Below are positions 1-7,664 of a stretch of DNA of 64,000 bases, in pieces. This stretch comes from Neobacillus drentensis. GTDB lineage: Bacteria > Bacillota > Bacilli > Bacillales > Cytobacillaceae. The stretch spans positions 3,598,501 to 3,662,500 of the forward strand of contig NZ_CP091110.1 in assembly GCF_021560175.1 (NCBI RefSeq). The letters are read 5' to 3'. The notes beneath the pieces are model-generated. The model was not told the origin of the DNA, did no database searches, and saw only the letters and a program-made list of their open reading frames with translations. The translations under genes were made by a program, and so were the position numbers. Positions within the stretch are counted from its first letter, which is position 1, and each line of letters opens with the position of its first letter.

Positions 1-21
1 TTAATTTTTTCCAAAAAAATA

Positions 22-43
22 GCTTGCACTTTAACATGCAAGC
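22..43 (-). terminator. Intrinsic terminator of the VOC gene
   Basis: A 7-bp stem (GCTTGCA / TGCAAGC) with an 8-nt loop is followed, on the minus strand, by a T-rich tail. It lies about 30 nt past the stop codon of the VOC-family gene and ends that single-gene unit. Confidence 0.75.
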
Positions 44-75
44 CATCAATTTTCATTAAATTTAAATCAAAGTTG

Positions 76-471
76 CTATTTAGCGTTTGCATCAGGCTGA
101 TGAATTCCGAATATATTTCCTTCTGGATCAATATAATAGCCTTGCCATGCCATACCAGGAAGGGCGTACTTCGCCATTGCAACCTTCCCTCCATTGTTTA
201 AAATTTTCGTTTCCGTAGAATCGTAATCTTCTACACCCATTGTACATGCAAATGCATTTAACCCCTGATTTGTTTCTGGAGGAGCACTTTGGCGCTGCAT
301 TAAAGCACCATTAATTCCAGGCTCATCTTCATTTCCCGTTACTGCTCCAAAATAAGGCATCCCTGCATATTCACTCCAATCTTGAAATGACCATCCGAAT
401 ACCTCTCCATAAAACTTCTTAGCACGATCCATATCACTTACATGAATTTCAAAATGAACTAATCTTCCCAT
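76..471 (-). CDS. VOC family (glyoxalase-like) protein
   Basis: 131-residue single-domain protein of the vicinal oxygen chelate superfamily. It opens with the typical strand 'VHFEIHVSDMDRAKKFYGEVFGW' pattern (His7, then the helix carrying the FY-x-x-VFGW motif) and ends with the second betaalphabeta module containing 'YIDPEGNIFGI' near residues 114-124. Such proteins bind a metal and act as lyases, dioxygenases or resistance proteins; the substrate cannot be read here. The start at 471 follows a TAGGAGG ribosome binding site. It is monocistronic, with its own terminator directly downstream. An acidic 'DYDS' stretch in the middle is not diagnostic. Confidence 0.85.
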   Translation of the reverse strand: MGRLVHFEIHVSDMDRAKKFYGEVFGWSFQDWSEYAGMPYFGAVTGNEDEPGINGALMQRQSAPPETNQGLNAFACTMGVEDYDSTETKILNNGGKVAMAKYALPGMAWQGYYIDPEGNIFGIHQPDANAK

Positions 472-944
472 TATTTCCTCCTAAAATAACTTTACTTTAG
501 TCAAGCGTTTGATTTTTGCCAAGCTAAACTATTGTCTATATCTTCGCTATTATACAACAAATTATGGCGATTCTTCCAATTATTACAAAAAATAAAGTTT
601 TATCTCTTTTCCTACCCAATCAATCCTATAAATTTATATCCTTTTTGGATACGAACAGTCCGTCATTCCATTATTATCCTAATTTAATATACCAATCTCT
701 TCTTAAGTTAAAATCTCCCTTTTCTTATTTCCGTTCTATTTTATACTCATCAAGGATCTTCATTACACTATCTATACGCAATCAGTATTACCGGATAATA
801 AATTAGCTATAGATGGTTATAAAATTAATTTAGTTAGGAATCTTGAATAATTAAACAACGAAAGTAAATAACCTGAGTCTCTACCTCTACAGGTCCTCAG
901 GTTATCAGTCTATTTAAAATCGATTAAGCTATTTAAATAATGTA
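472..944. other. AT-rich intergenic region with an MFS terminator
   Basis: No supported gene. An 80-codon plus-strand frame at 564-806 has no ribosome binding site, low-complexity composition and no recognisable motif. The minus strand near 500-550 should hold the promoter of the VOC gene (TTGGCA, 17 nt, TAAAGT is a possible match). A hairpin with 9-bp arms (TAACCTGAG / CTCAGGTTA, 869-877 and 896-904) terminates the MFS gene that ends at 945. Confidence 0.6.
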
Positions 945-2240
945 TTATTTTTTACCACCTTGAGACCATTTCACCACTGGAATGAGTAATAAGGACAAAA
1001 TCCCTCCAACAAGTGATAATGTAGAATAACTAGAACCTGCCACAATCAATCCAGACAAGGCTCCACCAGCAGCTCCTGACAACGCAATCAATACATCCAC
1101 TGTACCTTGTGTTTTAGCCCGTGTGGAGGTTTTAGTTGAATCAACAATAAGTGCTGTCCCACTTATCAAACCAAAATTCCAACCTAATCCGAGTAAAGAA
1201 AGAGCAATTATCATAAGGACCATCGAATCTCCTGGTGCAAATGCAGCGATTAAACCTGCCAGAAGCAACGTAGTTCCAGAAACAATAGCCATCACAGTAC
1301 GCCCCAACTTATCAACAAGAACACCTGTAACAAGTGAAGGGAGATACATGGCACCTATATGAAATCCAATCACTAGACCAACTGCACCCAACCCATGTCC
1401 ATGATGCATCATATGAACTGGCGTCATCGTCATTATAGCTACCATGACAATTTGAGTAAGAACCATAATCGCTGCACCCACGATTATGCCTCTTTTGTTT
1501 TCTGTATGTTCAGTTGTGGACAATAGTCCTTTTTCACTTCGTTCTTGATTGGTCGCTTCTATCGTTCTAGCGATAACTAACGGATCTGGACGAAGCATGA
1601 TGAAAAGGACAACACCTGCTAAGATATAGGCTGCCGCTCCTAGTATGAAAGGACCAGCAAGTGATGGAACACCAATCGAAAGAGCGAAATTCCCCATCAC
1701 ATTCACTAAATTTGGACCGGCAACTGCACCAAAGGTTGTAAATACCATTGTCATACTAATCGCAGTCGCCCGCTGTTTACCATTCGCTAAGTCCGTACCT
1801 GCATACCGAGCCTGTAAATTTGTTGCAGAACCTGCACCATATACTAGCAGGGAAGAAAATAACAAGAAAACACTATTCATCATTGCTGCAAGTATGACAC
1901 CGATTGCTCCAAGTCCACCGGTCATAAATCCAGCTGTCAGACCTCCACGACGTCCGTATCGTTGAGATAGTCGCCCAACAAATAAAGCTGCTCCTGCTGA
2001 CCCTAAAGTAAGTAAGGCAGAAGGAAGTCCAGCATACGCATCCGTCCCAAGCATTTGCTGCGCTAAAAGTGCCCCCACCGTCACTCCTGCTGCTAACCCT
2101 GCTCCGCCAAAAATTTGTGAAATACTTACAACGACTAATGTACGCTTGTATAAGGCTTTTTGTTTTTCTGATGAGTGACTGTAGTTTTGTAACGAAGCTG
2201 ATTGCACGTTTAACGTTTTTACACGATCATTTTGTACCAT
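945..2240 (-). CDS. MFS transporter
   Basis: 431-residue integral membrane protein of the major facilitator superfamily with about 12 hydrophobic segments. The motif-A loop after TM2 reads 'GRLSQRYGRRGGL' (about residues 88-100), and a second copy lies after TM8 as 'GVLVDKLGRTVM'. The N-terminal ~35 residues are hydrophilic. A short His-rich stretch (HMMHHGHG) lies between predicted helices. No substrate can be assigned; drug or metabolite efflux is most likely from the proton-antiporter-like motif A. Upstream lies a promoter whose -35 is buried in a 9-bp palindrome, next to the remnant of a MocR-type regulator that may once have controlled it. The start at 2240 is preceded by GAGAGGTAGG, somewhat far away. 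Confidence 0.85.
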   Translation of the reverse strand: MVQNDRVKTLNVQSASLQNYSHSSEKQKALYKRTLVVVSISQIFGGAGLAAGVTVGALLAQQMLGTDAYAGLPSALLTLGSAGAALFVGRLSQRYGRRGGLTAGFMTGGLGAIGVILAAMMNSVFLLFSSLLVYGAGSATNLQARYAGTDLANGKQRATAISMTMVFTTFGAVAGPNLVNVMGNFALSIGVPSLAGPFILGAAAYILAGVVLFIMLRPDPLVIARTIEATNQERSEKGLLSTTEHTENKRGIIVGAAIMVLTQIVMVAIMTMTPVHMMHHGHGLGAVGLVIGFHIGAMYLPSLVTGVLVDKLGRTVMAIVSGTTLLLAGLIAAFAPGDSMVLMIIALSLLGLGWNFGLISGTALIVDSTKTSTRAKTQGTVDVLIALSGAAGGALSGLIVAGSSYSTLSLVGGILSLLLIPVVKWSQGGKK

Positions 2241-2298
2241 CTTCTAACCTACCTCTCTAGAAAACTATATCTTAACATCCTCCAACTAGATTTGAATC

Positions 2299-2343
2299 AT
2301 CATAACATGCCTTTAAAATCCATACAATGTTATAATTGTATGG
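2299..2343 (-). promoter_or_regulatory. Promoter with overlapping palindromic operator, copy 1
   Basis: On the minus strand a -35 TTGTAT (2322-2327) and a -10 TATGAT (2299-2304) are 17 nt apart and point to the MFS gene at 2240. The -35 lies inside a perfect inverted repeat, CCATACAAT-N6-ATTGTATGG (2320-2343), which looks like a repressor operator. A diverged copy of the whole arrangement sits at 4258-4301. The regulator is unknown; the adjacent MocR remnant is the obvious former candidate. Confidence 0.6.
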
Positions 2344-2357
2344 CAAACAATAATAGT

Positions 2358-2999
2358 TGAGATCGTTTAGCAAACGTTTAAGGATCACCAATCCCTGCTC
2401 AAGCTCTTTGAGAGTTTTTGGTGTACAGACAGAAATCCTTACAGCCCTTTCTGGACAACTATTACCAACTTTCTGGAATCAAGTAAAGACCTTTAATATT
2501 CTCATTTTTACAAGCATATTCAAAGGCCTTTGGACTCATTTCATTGTTTTCTGATTTTATTGGTACGATTTTCACACTAAGCATTGTTGCAAACGTTTTT
2601 AAACCAGGGTACGTATGGTGGTCTACACCAATGCGATCCCCAGGCTTACAAAGGCTTGCCAATGTAGGAGCAATTGCATTTTGACCCCCATTAGCTAATA
2701 AAATGTTATCAACGGTGGCTTCAAACCCTCCTCTTCGGATTAGCTTTATAGCTGCATCCTTTTGCCATAGGCTTTCGCCTGCTCGGCCATAACCAAACCA
2801 TTTTTCATAATCTGTCTCTTGCAGCATACTTTTTAGTTGGAGTAGAAGTGGCTCGTAAGAAGCATTATCTGGCAGTGTCGCTCCCATTTCAATTAAGTGC
2901 TTCGGCTTTGTATCTTCAAAGGACATCCCTTCTTTCTTAGTGAGGAAATTAGATGCACGGGCACCAGTTGGTTTTGCTAACGTTCCGACTCCGGCTCAA
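2358..2999 (-). pseudogene. Remnant of a MocR-type (GntR/aminotransferase) regulator
   Basis: Reading minus from 2999, the frame begins with 'AGVGTLAKPTGARAS', typical of the end of a GntR winged helix and linker. It continues with 'HLIEMGATLPDNASYEPLLLQL', 'YGRAGESLWQKDAAIKLI' and 'NILLANGGQNAIAPTLASLCKPGDRIGVDHHTYPGLK', as in the aminotransferase domain of MocR regulators, and stops after 'GLYLIPESW'. In another frame just downstream (about 2358-2460) lies the C-terminal signature 'ERAVRISVCTPKTLKELEQGLVILKRLL'. The DNA-binding domain and about 200 residues carrying the PLP-binding lysine are missing. This is a decayed gene, not a working enzyme or repressor. Confidence 0.8.
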
Positions 3000-3038
3000 C
3001 CATTTAGTTTTAATGATGATGAGGAGTTACCATTTTAG
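2997..3038 (+). pseudogene. Possible C-terminal tip of an SSB-like protein
   Basis: Directly abutting the MocR remnant, the plus strand reads QPFSFNDDEELPF followed by a stop. An acidic tip ending in LPF is typical of single-stranded DNA-binding proteins (compare DDDLPF in Bacillus SSB). Upstream codons in this frame are antisense to the MocR remnant, so only this tail remains. The stretch is too short for certainty. Confidence 0.25.
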
Positions 3039-3138
3039 AATCAAGCTTAATGCCTGGTCTTTTTTATCTATGAATCTACCAATTCTCGTCATATAATTAA
3101 GTTGTAATATACAAAGATATAAATAGGGGGAAAAGAAA

Positions 3139-3891
3139 GTGAAAAGTGTAGGAAGATTTATAAAGAAAAGATGGAAGTATATATTAACGGCAGTCATAGC
3201 TTTATGGATTGGTTCAGCTGGTGGTCCTTCGCAGAGTGATTTAGACCAAGTTAATGCGAAAGTGAAGTCTTTACAAAAGCAAGTAACTACTAAAACAGAA
3301 ACCGTAGCCAGTTTGAAATCAGATGTTAGTGATCTGGAATCAGATAAGAAAGGCCTGCAAGCAAAAGTGGATGAAGCGACTCCATGGTTTCAGATGAAAG
3401 AAGAAGACCGGAAGAAAGTTGAAGCTGAAGCAAAAGCGGCTGAAGAAAAACGTGTTGCTGATGAAAAAGCAGCTAGAGCTAAAGCCGAAGCAGAAGCTAA
3501 AGCTAAGGCAGATGCCGAAGCAAAGAAGAAAGCTCAAGAAGAAGCGGCAGCTAAAGCAGCGGCAGATGCCGAAGCAAAGAAAGCGGAAGCCCTTGAACAA
3601 GCATCTGCTTCACAAAATAATGCAATCCGCGCAGCTCAAGACTATCTTGATTATACAGCTTTCTCAAAAACTGGATTGATTAAGCAACTAGAATATGAAG
3701 GATATTCTGCCGCAGATGCTAAATTCGCTGTTGAAAACATTGAAGTTGATTGGAGAGAGCAGGCTGTCAAAGCAGCTAAGGATTATCTTGACTATACCTC
3801 ATTTTCAAGAAGTGGTTTGATCCAACAATTAACTTTTGAAGGTCACAGTCAAGCGGATGCAGAGTATGCTGCTACGCAAGCGGGACTATAA
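3139..3891 (+). CDS. Membrane-anchored coiled-coil protein with two Ltp-like domains
   Basis: 250 residues starting at GTG behind AGGGGG. A basic N-terminus and one hydrophobic helix (about residues 13-27) form a membrane anchor. Residues 35-160 are an Ala/Glu/Lys-rich coiled coil. The C-terminus holds two copies (about 163-205 and 209-250) of the Ltp domain, pattern 'A-x-DYLDYT-x-FS-x-x-GLI-x-QL-x-x-(E)G-(Y/H)S-x-x-DA-x-(F/Y)A'. This domain is known from the Ltp lipoprotein of Streptococcus phage TP-J34, which blocks phage DNA injection, and from many Gram-positive surface proteins. There is no lipobox. A role in superinfection exclusion is only a possibility. It stands alone among pseudogenes. 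Confidence 0.85.
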   Translation: MKSVGRFIKKRWKYILTAVIALWIGSAGGPSQSDLDQVNAKVKSLQKQVTTKTETVASLKSDVSDLESDKKGLQAKVDEATPWFQMKEEDRKKVEAEAKAAEEKRVADEKAARAKAEAEAKAKADAEAKKKAQEEAAAKAAADAEAKKAEALEQASASQNNAIRAAQDYLDYTAFSKTGLIKQLEYEGYSAADAKFAVENIEVDWREQAVKAAKDYLDYTSFSRSGLIQQLTFEGHSQADAEYAATQAGL

Positions 3892-3899
3892 ATAATGCA

Positions 3900-4235
3900 A
3901 AAGATTATATTGCCTATGTAACGCGCCACAAGACGAGGCGGCAGTGTCAAAATAACAGCATCTGCAGGAATTTTTTTCTCCTTCCATCAGAAAGCTTTGT
4001 TTCCACAGTGATATCACCTGTTTCATCCAGCTGAATTTTCTTAACTCGCGTTTCTAGTTCAATGATGTCTTGCAAAATCGTTTCTGCTAGAGCATCAATA
4101 AGTGACTGCACACCGCCAGACAATCGAATCCATTGCTCATCAGAATTTTCTTGCAGCACACAGCGCTCTGGCGGCTTGATTTGGAATCGTTCTAAAAGGA
4201 TTTCACCTTCATTATATTGAACGATCTATTTTTAT
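3900..4235 (-). pseudogene. Fragment of a flavin-containing amine oxidase
   Basis: The minus strand reads 'QYNEGEILLERFQIKPPERCVLQENSDEQWIRLSGGVQSLIDALAETI', 'TRVKKIQLDETGDITVETKLSDG', then after a frameshift near 3950 'AVILTLPPRLVA'. The 'GG-x-x-SLIDALAE' and 'A-V-ILTLPPR' patterns fit the FAD-binding amine oxidase family (monoamine oxidase or protoporphyrinogen oxidase type). The dinucleotide-binding N-terminus and the C-terminus are both missing. It lies directly behind a second copy of the promoter/operator seen before the MFS gene. Confidence 0.6.
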
Positions 4236-4257
4236 AATGCCTCTTCAAGTTTGAATG

Positions 4258-4301
4258 ATCATAACATGCGCAAAAAACCATGCAATATTAAAATTGTATG
4301 G
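4258..4301 (-). promoter_or_regulatory. Promoter with palindromic operator, copy 2
   Basis: Diverged duplicate of 2299-2343: -10 TATGAT (4258-4263), 16-nt spacer, -35 TTGCAT (4280-4285) inside CCATGCAAT-N6-ATTGTATGG (4278-4301). The flanks also match copy 1 (CATAACATGC, then GGC-AACAAT). It now drives only the amine oxidase fragment. Confidence 0.5.
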
Positions 4302-4413
4302 CGAACAATATCATTGCTTTTTATAATACTGTACCTTTTCAAATCACACTATTATAATACAATTTATATTCCATATTGATTAAAGAGATTAGTAGAAATG
4401 AGGTAAATTCTAA

Positions 4414-5046
4414 TTGAATCGGAAAATTATTAATTTAGCTGTCGGAAAACCGAAGGAATTTAATTGGAACAATAAAAAAGAGCTTTCCTCAATAGGAAAA
4501 TCATGTGTACAAGCGGTTGAGTTGAAAAAATCTGGCTTTGTCGGTGATGATGTCGCAAACCACAAGTTCCACGGAGGACCCGACCGCGCAGTATGTTTGT
4601 ATCCATTTGAGCATTACTCTTATTGGGAAGAGATATTTCAAAAAAAGCTTATTCTACCAGCTTTTGGAGAAAATATTACTGCATCTGGAATGGTGGAAGA
4701 ACAGGTTTGTATTGGTGATATATATAAAATAGGTGATACAATTGTTCAAGTAGCACAAGGAAGGGTACCTTGTGCTACTATCTCCAATTATAATCAGGAA
4801 AATCAATTCTTAAAGAAAGTGGTTGAAACGACTTTAACTGGTTACTTTTTTCGGGTATTGGAAGAAGGGACTATTATGTTCGATTCGGAAATAACTCTTG
4901 TTGAAAAACACGCAAAAGAAATATCCGTCTCATTCGCTACACAAATTCTTTTTCATCAACAACAAGATAAAACATCAATTGAAAAAATATTGACAGTTGA
5001 TGCCCTTGCGGAGGACTGGAAGAACCGATTTTTGAAATTGCTATGA
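4414..5046 (+). CDS. MOSC domain protein, YiiM-like
   Basis: 210 residues with a MOSC domain (molybdenum cofactor sulfurase C-terminal) covering about residues 25-165. Visible marks are 'KFHGGPDRAVCLYPFEHY' near 50-67, 'LPAFGENITASGM' near 81-93, and 'VQVAQGRVPCATISNY' with the conserved Cys near 120. YiiM-type proteins take part in molybdenum-cofactor-dependent detoxification of N-hydroxylated bases; that is family knowledge, not shown here. The start is a TTG codon eight or nine nt after GAGGT. No ATG start fits the N-terminus better. It is monocistronic. Confidence 0.85.
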   Translation: MNRKIINLAVGKPKEFNWNNKKELSSIGKSCVQAVELKKSGFVGDDVANHKFHGGPDRAVCLYPFEHYSYWEEIFQKKLILPAFGENITASGMVEEQVCIGDIYKIGDTIVQVAQGRVPCATISNYNQENQFLKKVVETTLTGYFFRVLEEGTIMFDSEITLVEKHAKEISVSFATQILFHQQQDKTSIEKILTVDALAEDWKNRFLKLL

Positions 5047-5142
5047 TTCCTTTTGTTAAACTTTGACTATTGCTAATCCTCAGCTTTAAGGTTCATAAAA
5101 TATGAATTTTAAGTCATCCTAATGACATAAGGAGGCGATATT

Positions 5143-5376
5143 ATGGAACAACGTCGAGAATCAGTCATTGCCGTCCGTAAGAACGGAGATGACGATATTA
5201 TGGAACTAAAGTTGTCCAACGGTCAAGTTGTTGATTACAAAGAAGCACAACAAATGGCAAAAAGCGGGATGATTGTAAACGTCAATGTATTCAAAGGTCC
5301 CGACGGCGAGGAACATCTTCGGAGCAATCCAGACGGTGATCCAACCAACAACCTTGATAATCTTCCTCAATTTTAA
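5143..5376 (+). CDS. DUF3892 small protein
   Basis: 77-residue soluble protein of the DUF3892 family. It shows 'ESVIAVRKNGDDDI' at the start, 'GQVVDYKEAQQMAKSG' in the middle and 'FKGPDGEEHLRSNPDGDPTNNLDNLP' at the end. The start follows a strong AAGGAGGCG site. Function unknown; the family is widespread in Bacillus, often as single small genes. Confidence 0.85.
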   Translation: MEQRRESVIAVRKNGDDDIMELKLSNGQVVDYKEAQQMAKSGMIVNVNVFKGPDGEEHLRSNPDGDPTNNLDNLPQF

Positions 5377-5443
5377 TCGGAATATAAAATATGAGAACCT
5401 CTTTATCTATGGTCTTTTGATGGAATGGTTTGTTAACCAACAA

Positions 5444-5468
5444 AAAAGGCAGAATGCTCCTGCCTTTT
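5444..5468. terminator. Bidirectional terminator
   Basis: Perfect 9-bp stem AAAAGGCAG / CTGCCTTTT with a 7-nt loop and A/T tracts on both sides, between the convergent DUF3892 gene and the OFA transporter gene. Confidence 0.85.
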
Positions 5469-5500
5469 GTTATCTTCCTCTATTTTAACTGAAATGACTT

Positions 5501-6748
5501 TTAACTTGCTCGTGTATCCGGTGAAAGACTGCGAATTTTCCCAGGATTTCTTTTATCCTTCGCTTTAGGTGTCCCATTGCCCGGCGCCTTGATCAACATG
5601 GCGATGATAACAGAAACAATGCTTAAAACAGCAATCAACTTAAAGGTAGGGATAAATCCGCCTAAAGAGGAAGCAATAAAGGATCCTGAAATCGCACCAA
5701 TACCAAAGCCTTGATAAATGATCCCGTAGTTTTTACTTTGATTTTTCAATCCAAAGAAATCAGCTACGATGGCTGGAAATACCGTAATATTCCCGCCAAA
5801 ACAAAACGCAATGGCTGCGACACAAGCAAAGAACAATCCATAATTCAGGTGAACAAAACTTAATACAGTAACCGCAGATGCTGTAACAAGCAATGCACCT
5901 GAGACCACTCGTAATCGGCCTATTTTATCTGATAAGGCTCCAAGAATAATACGGCCGCTAGTATTAAAAATTGCCACTAATGCGACTGCATTACTTGCCG
6001 TAGCTATATCAAGCCCCGCCATTTTTACACCAATGTCCTTCACAATTCCGATTAAGAATAATCCGCTCATGCATGATGTAAAGAAGATGACAAATAAGAG
6101 ATAAGCTTCCTTTGTTTTCAACATTTCTTTCACGGTATAATCTTTTTGAACAATGCCATTTTGAACTTTCGATTCGTTACTTATTTTGGCTTCCCGCACT
6201 AGAAATGAACCGCCGACGATCATAATCATGACAATTAATCCCCAATAAAAGAAGGCGTGGGTAACTCCTGCTGATTGAATGAATGACCCGTTAATGAACT
6301 TGAATATCAAACTACCTGTACCGTAGGCTCCAACCGAAATACCAGAAATAAGGCCTTTTCTTTCCGGAAACCATTTTATTAGATTGGATAATGATGTGAT
6401 ATAGGCCGTACCATCGGCTGCTCCAACAATAACACCTGCTAAAATATAAAGCATCCATAACGATGATACTTGGGAGCTAATGATCAGTCCTGCACCGAGG
6501 ATCATTCCTGCACAAGCAATTAAGCGGCGAATTCCCCATTTATCTTGCAGCTTCCCGGCAAACAAAGTGGATAAGGCCAGGGCTAAGCTGGTAATTGAAA
6601 AAGTAAAAGCAACTGAATTTAGCTTCCAGCCAAAATGGTCGACCAAGGGCTGGTTGAAAAGACTCCATGTATAGATAGTTCCTAATCCCATTTGCACGAT
6701 AATGGTTCCTACAACAATCAACCAACGGCGATCTGTGCTAGTTTTCAT
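5501..6748 (-). CDS. MFS transporter, OFA (oxalate/formate antiporter) family
   Basis: About 415-residue, 12-TM transporter. The N-terminus 'RRWLIVVGTIIVQMGLGTIYTWSLFNQPL' and the loop 'GKLQDKWGIRRLI' mark the OFA branch of the MFS, which moves small carboxylates (oxalate, formate, pyruvate, lactate). I place the start at 6748 because GAGGAGA lies 6 nt upstream; an upstream in-frame ATG at 6793 lacks a site. It lies directly after a LytS/LytT-type pair, and its promoter carries a LytTR direct repeat matching the E. coli YpdB box, whose known target YhjX is also an OFA transporter in the pyruvate response. I therefore infer a pyruvate-responsive carboxylate transporter under CcpA control. Confidence 0.85.
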   Translation of the reverse strand: MKTSTDRRWLIVVGTIIVQMGLGTIYTWSLFNQPLVDHFGWKLNSVAFTFSITSLALALSTLFAGKLQDKWGIRRLIACAGMILGAGLIISSQVSSLWMLYILAGVIVGAADGTAYITSLSNLIKWFPERKGLISGISVGAYGTGSLIFKFINGSFIQSAGVTHAFFYWGLIVMIMIVGGSFLVREAKISNESKVQNGIVQKDYTVKEMLKTKEAYLLFVIFFTSCMSGLFLIGIVKDIGVKMAGLDIATASNAVALVAIFNTSGRIILGALSDKIGRLRVVSGALLVTASAVTVLSFVHLNYGLFFACVAAIAFCFGGNITVFPAIVADFFGLKNQSKNYGIIYQGFGIGAISGSFIASSLGGFIPTFKLIAVLSIVSVIIAMLIKAPGNGTPKAKDKRNPGKIRSLSPDTRAS

Positions 6749-6807
6749 TACAATCTCCTCTTTTCTTCCTTTAAAAATAATCATGGTTATCATTCGTGTT
6801 TTTTATT

Positions 6808-6821
6808 TGTTATCGTTTACA
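6808..6821 (-). promoter_or_regulatory. cre site (CcpA) at the OFA transporter promoter
   Basis: On the minus strand TGTAAACGATAACA matches TGNAANCGNTNNCA at every fixed position. It starts 2 nt downstream of the -10 and so covers the transcription start, the usual position for CcpA repression. Confidence 0.7.
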
Positions 6822-6823
6822 TG

Positions 6824-6895
6824 ATCATAATACCACTGAAAAAAAGAGAGAAATCGTTTTCTGAATGAAATGCCTATTATCCGGAATGAATGGAG
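6824..6895 (-). promoter_or_regulatory. LytTR-controlled promoter (YpdB-like box)
   Basis: Minus strand: CTCCATTCAT (6886-6895), 11 nt, GGCATTTCAT (6865-6874), then a -10 TATGAT (6824-6829) with no good -35. The second half-site is identical to the published YpdB half-site, GGCATTTCAT-N11-GGCATTTCAT, and the spacing is the same. The first matches at the TTCAT end. The box lies one nt from the stop of the response regulator gene. A weak -35 fits an activated promoter. Confidence 0.7.
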
Positions 6896-6896
6896 G

Positions 6897-7664
6897 TTAT
6901 AGCTTCATAATTTGTCGAAACTCTTTCACCTTGCTTCTACTAACTGGAATTTCCATTGAAAGATCTTTTAAACGCAATTGGTAGGTTTGGTTAAACCATG
7001 GGACAATTTCACGGACTTTTGTTAAGTTAACCGTGTATGATCGGTGACAGCGAAAAAACATGTCCTCCGGCAGAAGCGCCTGAAACTCCGTTATACTCAT
7101 CTGCATGGTATACTCTTCATTTTGCGTATAGACCAATGTCACCTTTTCACTTGCCTCCGCATAGTAAATGTCATTTACATCCGTCACAATAATCTTGTCG
7201 TTCTTTTTTAAATTGACTCTGTTTGAAGGTTTTGCATGGACTTCCACTTCCTGTACTTTAGCATTCGGTCGACTTTCTTTGACAATTGCTTCTGCCTGAT
7301 CTCGTTTGTAAGCCGCTTCAAGCCTGCTTAACATCGTTCCCATCCGCTTTTCATCATATGGCTTGAGTACATAATCAAAGGCTTCTAGTTCAAATGCTTG
7401 TGCGGCATGTTCTTTATAGGCCGTGGTAAAAACAATATACGGTCTTTTCGTAAATTTGCTTATCGTACTAGCCAGCAGCATCCCATCAAGTGAGGGAATA
7501 TTGATATCCAAAAAGATTACATCTGTTTCCTGCTCCTGCAGAAATTTTAAGACATCTAAGCCATCATCAAAAAAATCCGTAACCTGAATTTCACTATAGG
7601 CTTCAATTAAATACTCCAATTCTTCACGAGCCGGAATCTCATCTTCTACAATAATCGCTTTCAT
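6897..7664 (-). CDS. LytTR-family response regulator
   Basis: 255 residues. Residues 1-120 are a receiver domain with acidic pocket 'VEDE' (6-9), phospho-acceptor Asp53 in 'VIFLDINIP' and the conserved Lys in 'VLKPYDEKR'. Residues about 150-255 are a LytTR DNA-binding domain ('[23 protein letters not shown]' and '[18 protein letters not shown]'). It overlaps the kinase gene by 4 bp (ATGA), so the two are co-translated. The likely target is the OFA transporter just downstream, through the box at 6865-6895. It matches the LytT/BtsR/YpdB type. Confidence 0.93.
   Translation of the reverse strand: MKAIIVEDEIPAREELEYLIEAYSEIQVTDFFDDGLDVLKFLQEQETDVIFLDINIPSLDGMLLASTISKFTKRPYIVFTTAYKEHAAQAFELEAFDYVLKPYDEKRMGTMLSRLEAAYKRDQAEAIVKESRPNAKVQEVEVHAKPSNRVNLKKNDKIIVTDVNDIYYAEASEKVTLVYTQNEEYTMQMSITEFQALLPEDMFFRCHRSYTVNLTKVREIVPWFNQTYQLRLKDLSMEIPVSRSKVKEFRQIMKL

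Noticed and set aside
564..806. 80-codon plus-strand open frame
   Set aside because: No ribosome site, no motif, composition of AT-rich noncoding DNA, no neighbour in the same unit.
3340..3679. Overlapping open frames within the coiled-coil gene, both strands
   Set aside because: They arise from the repetitive GCA/GAA/AAA codons of the Ala-Glu-Lys coiled coil.
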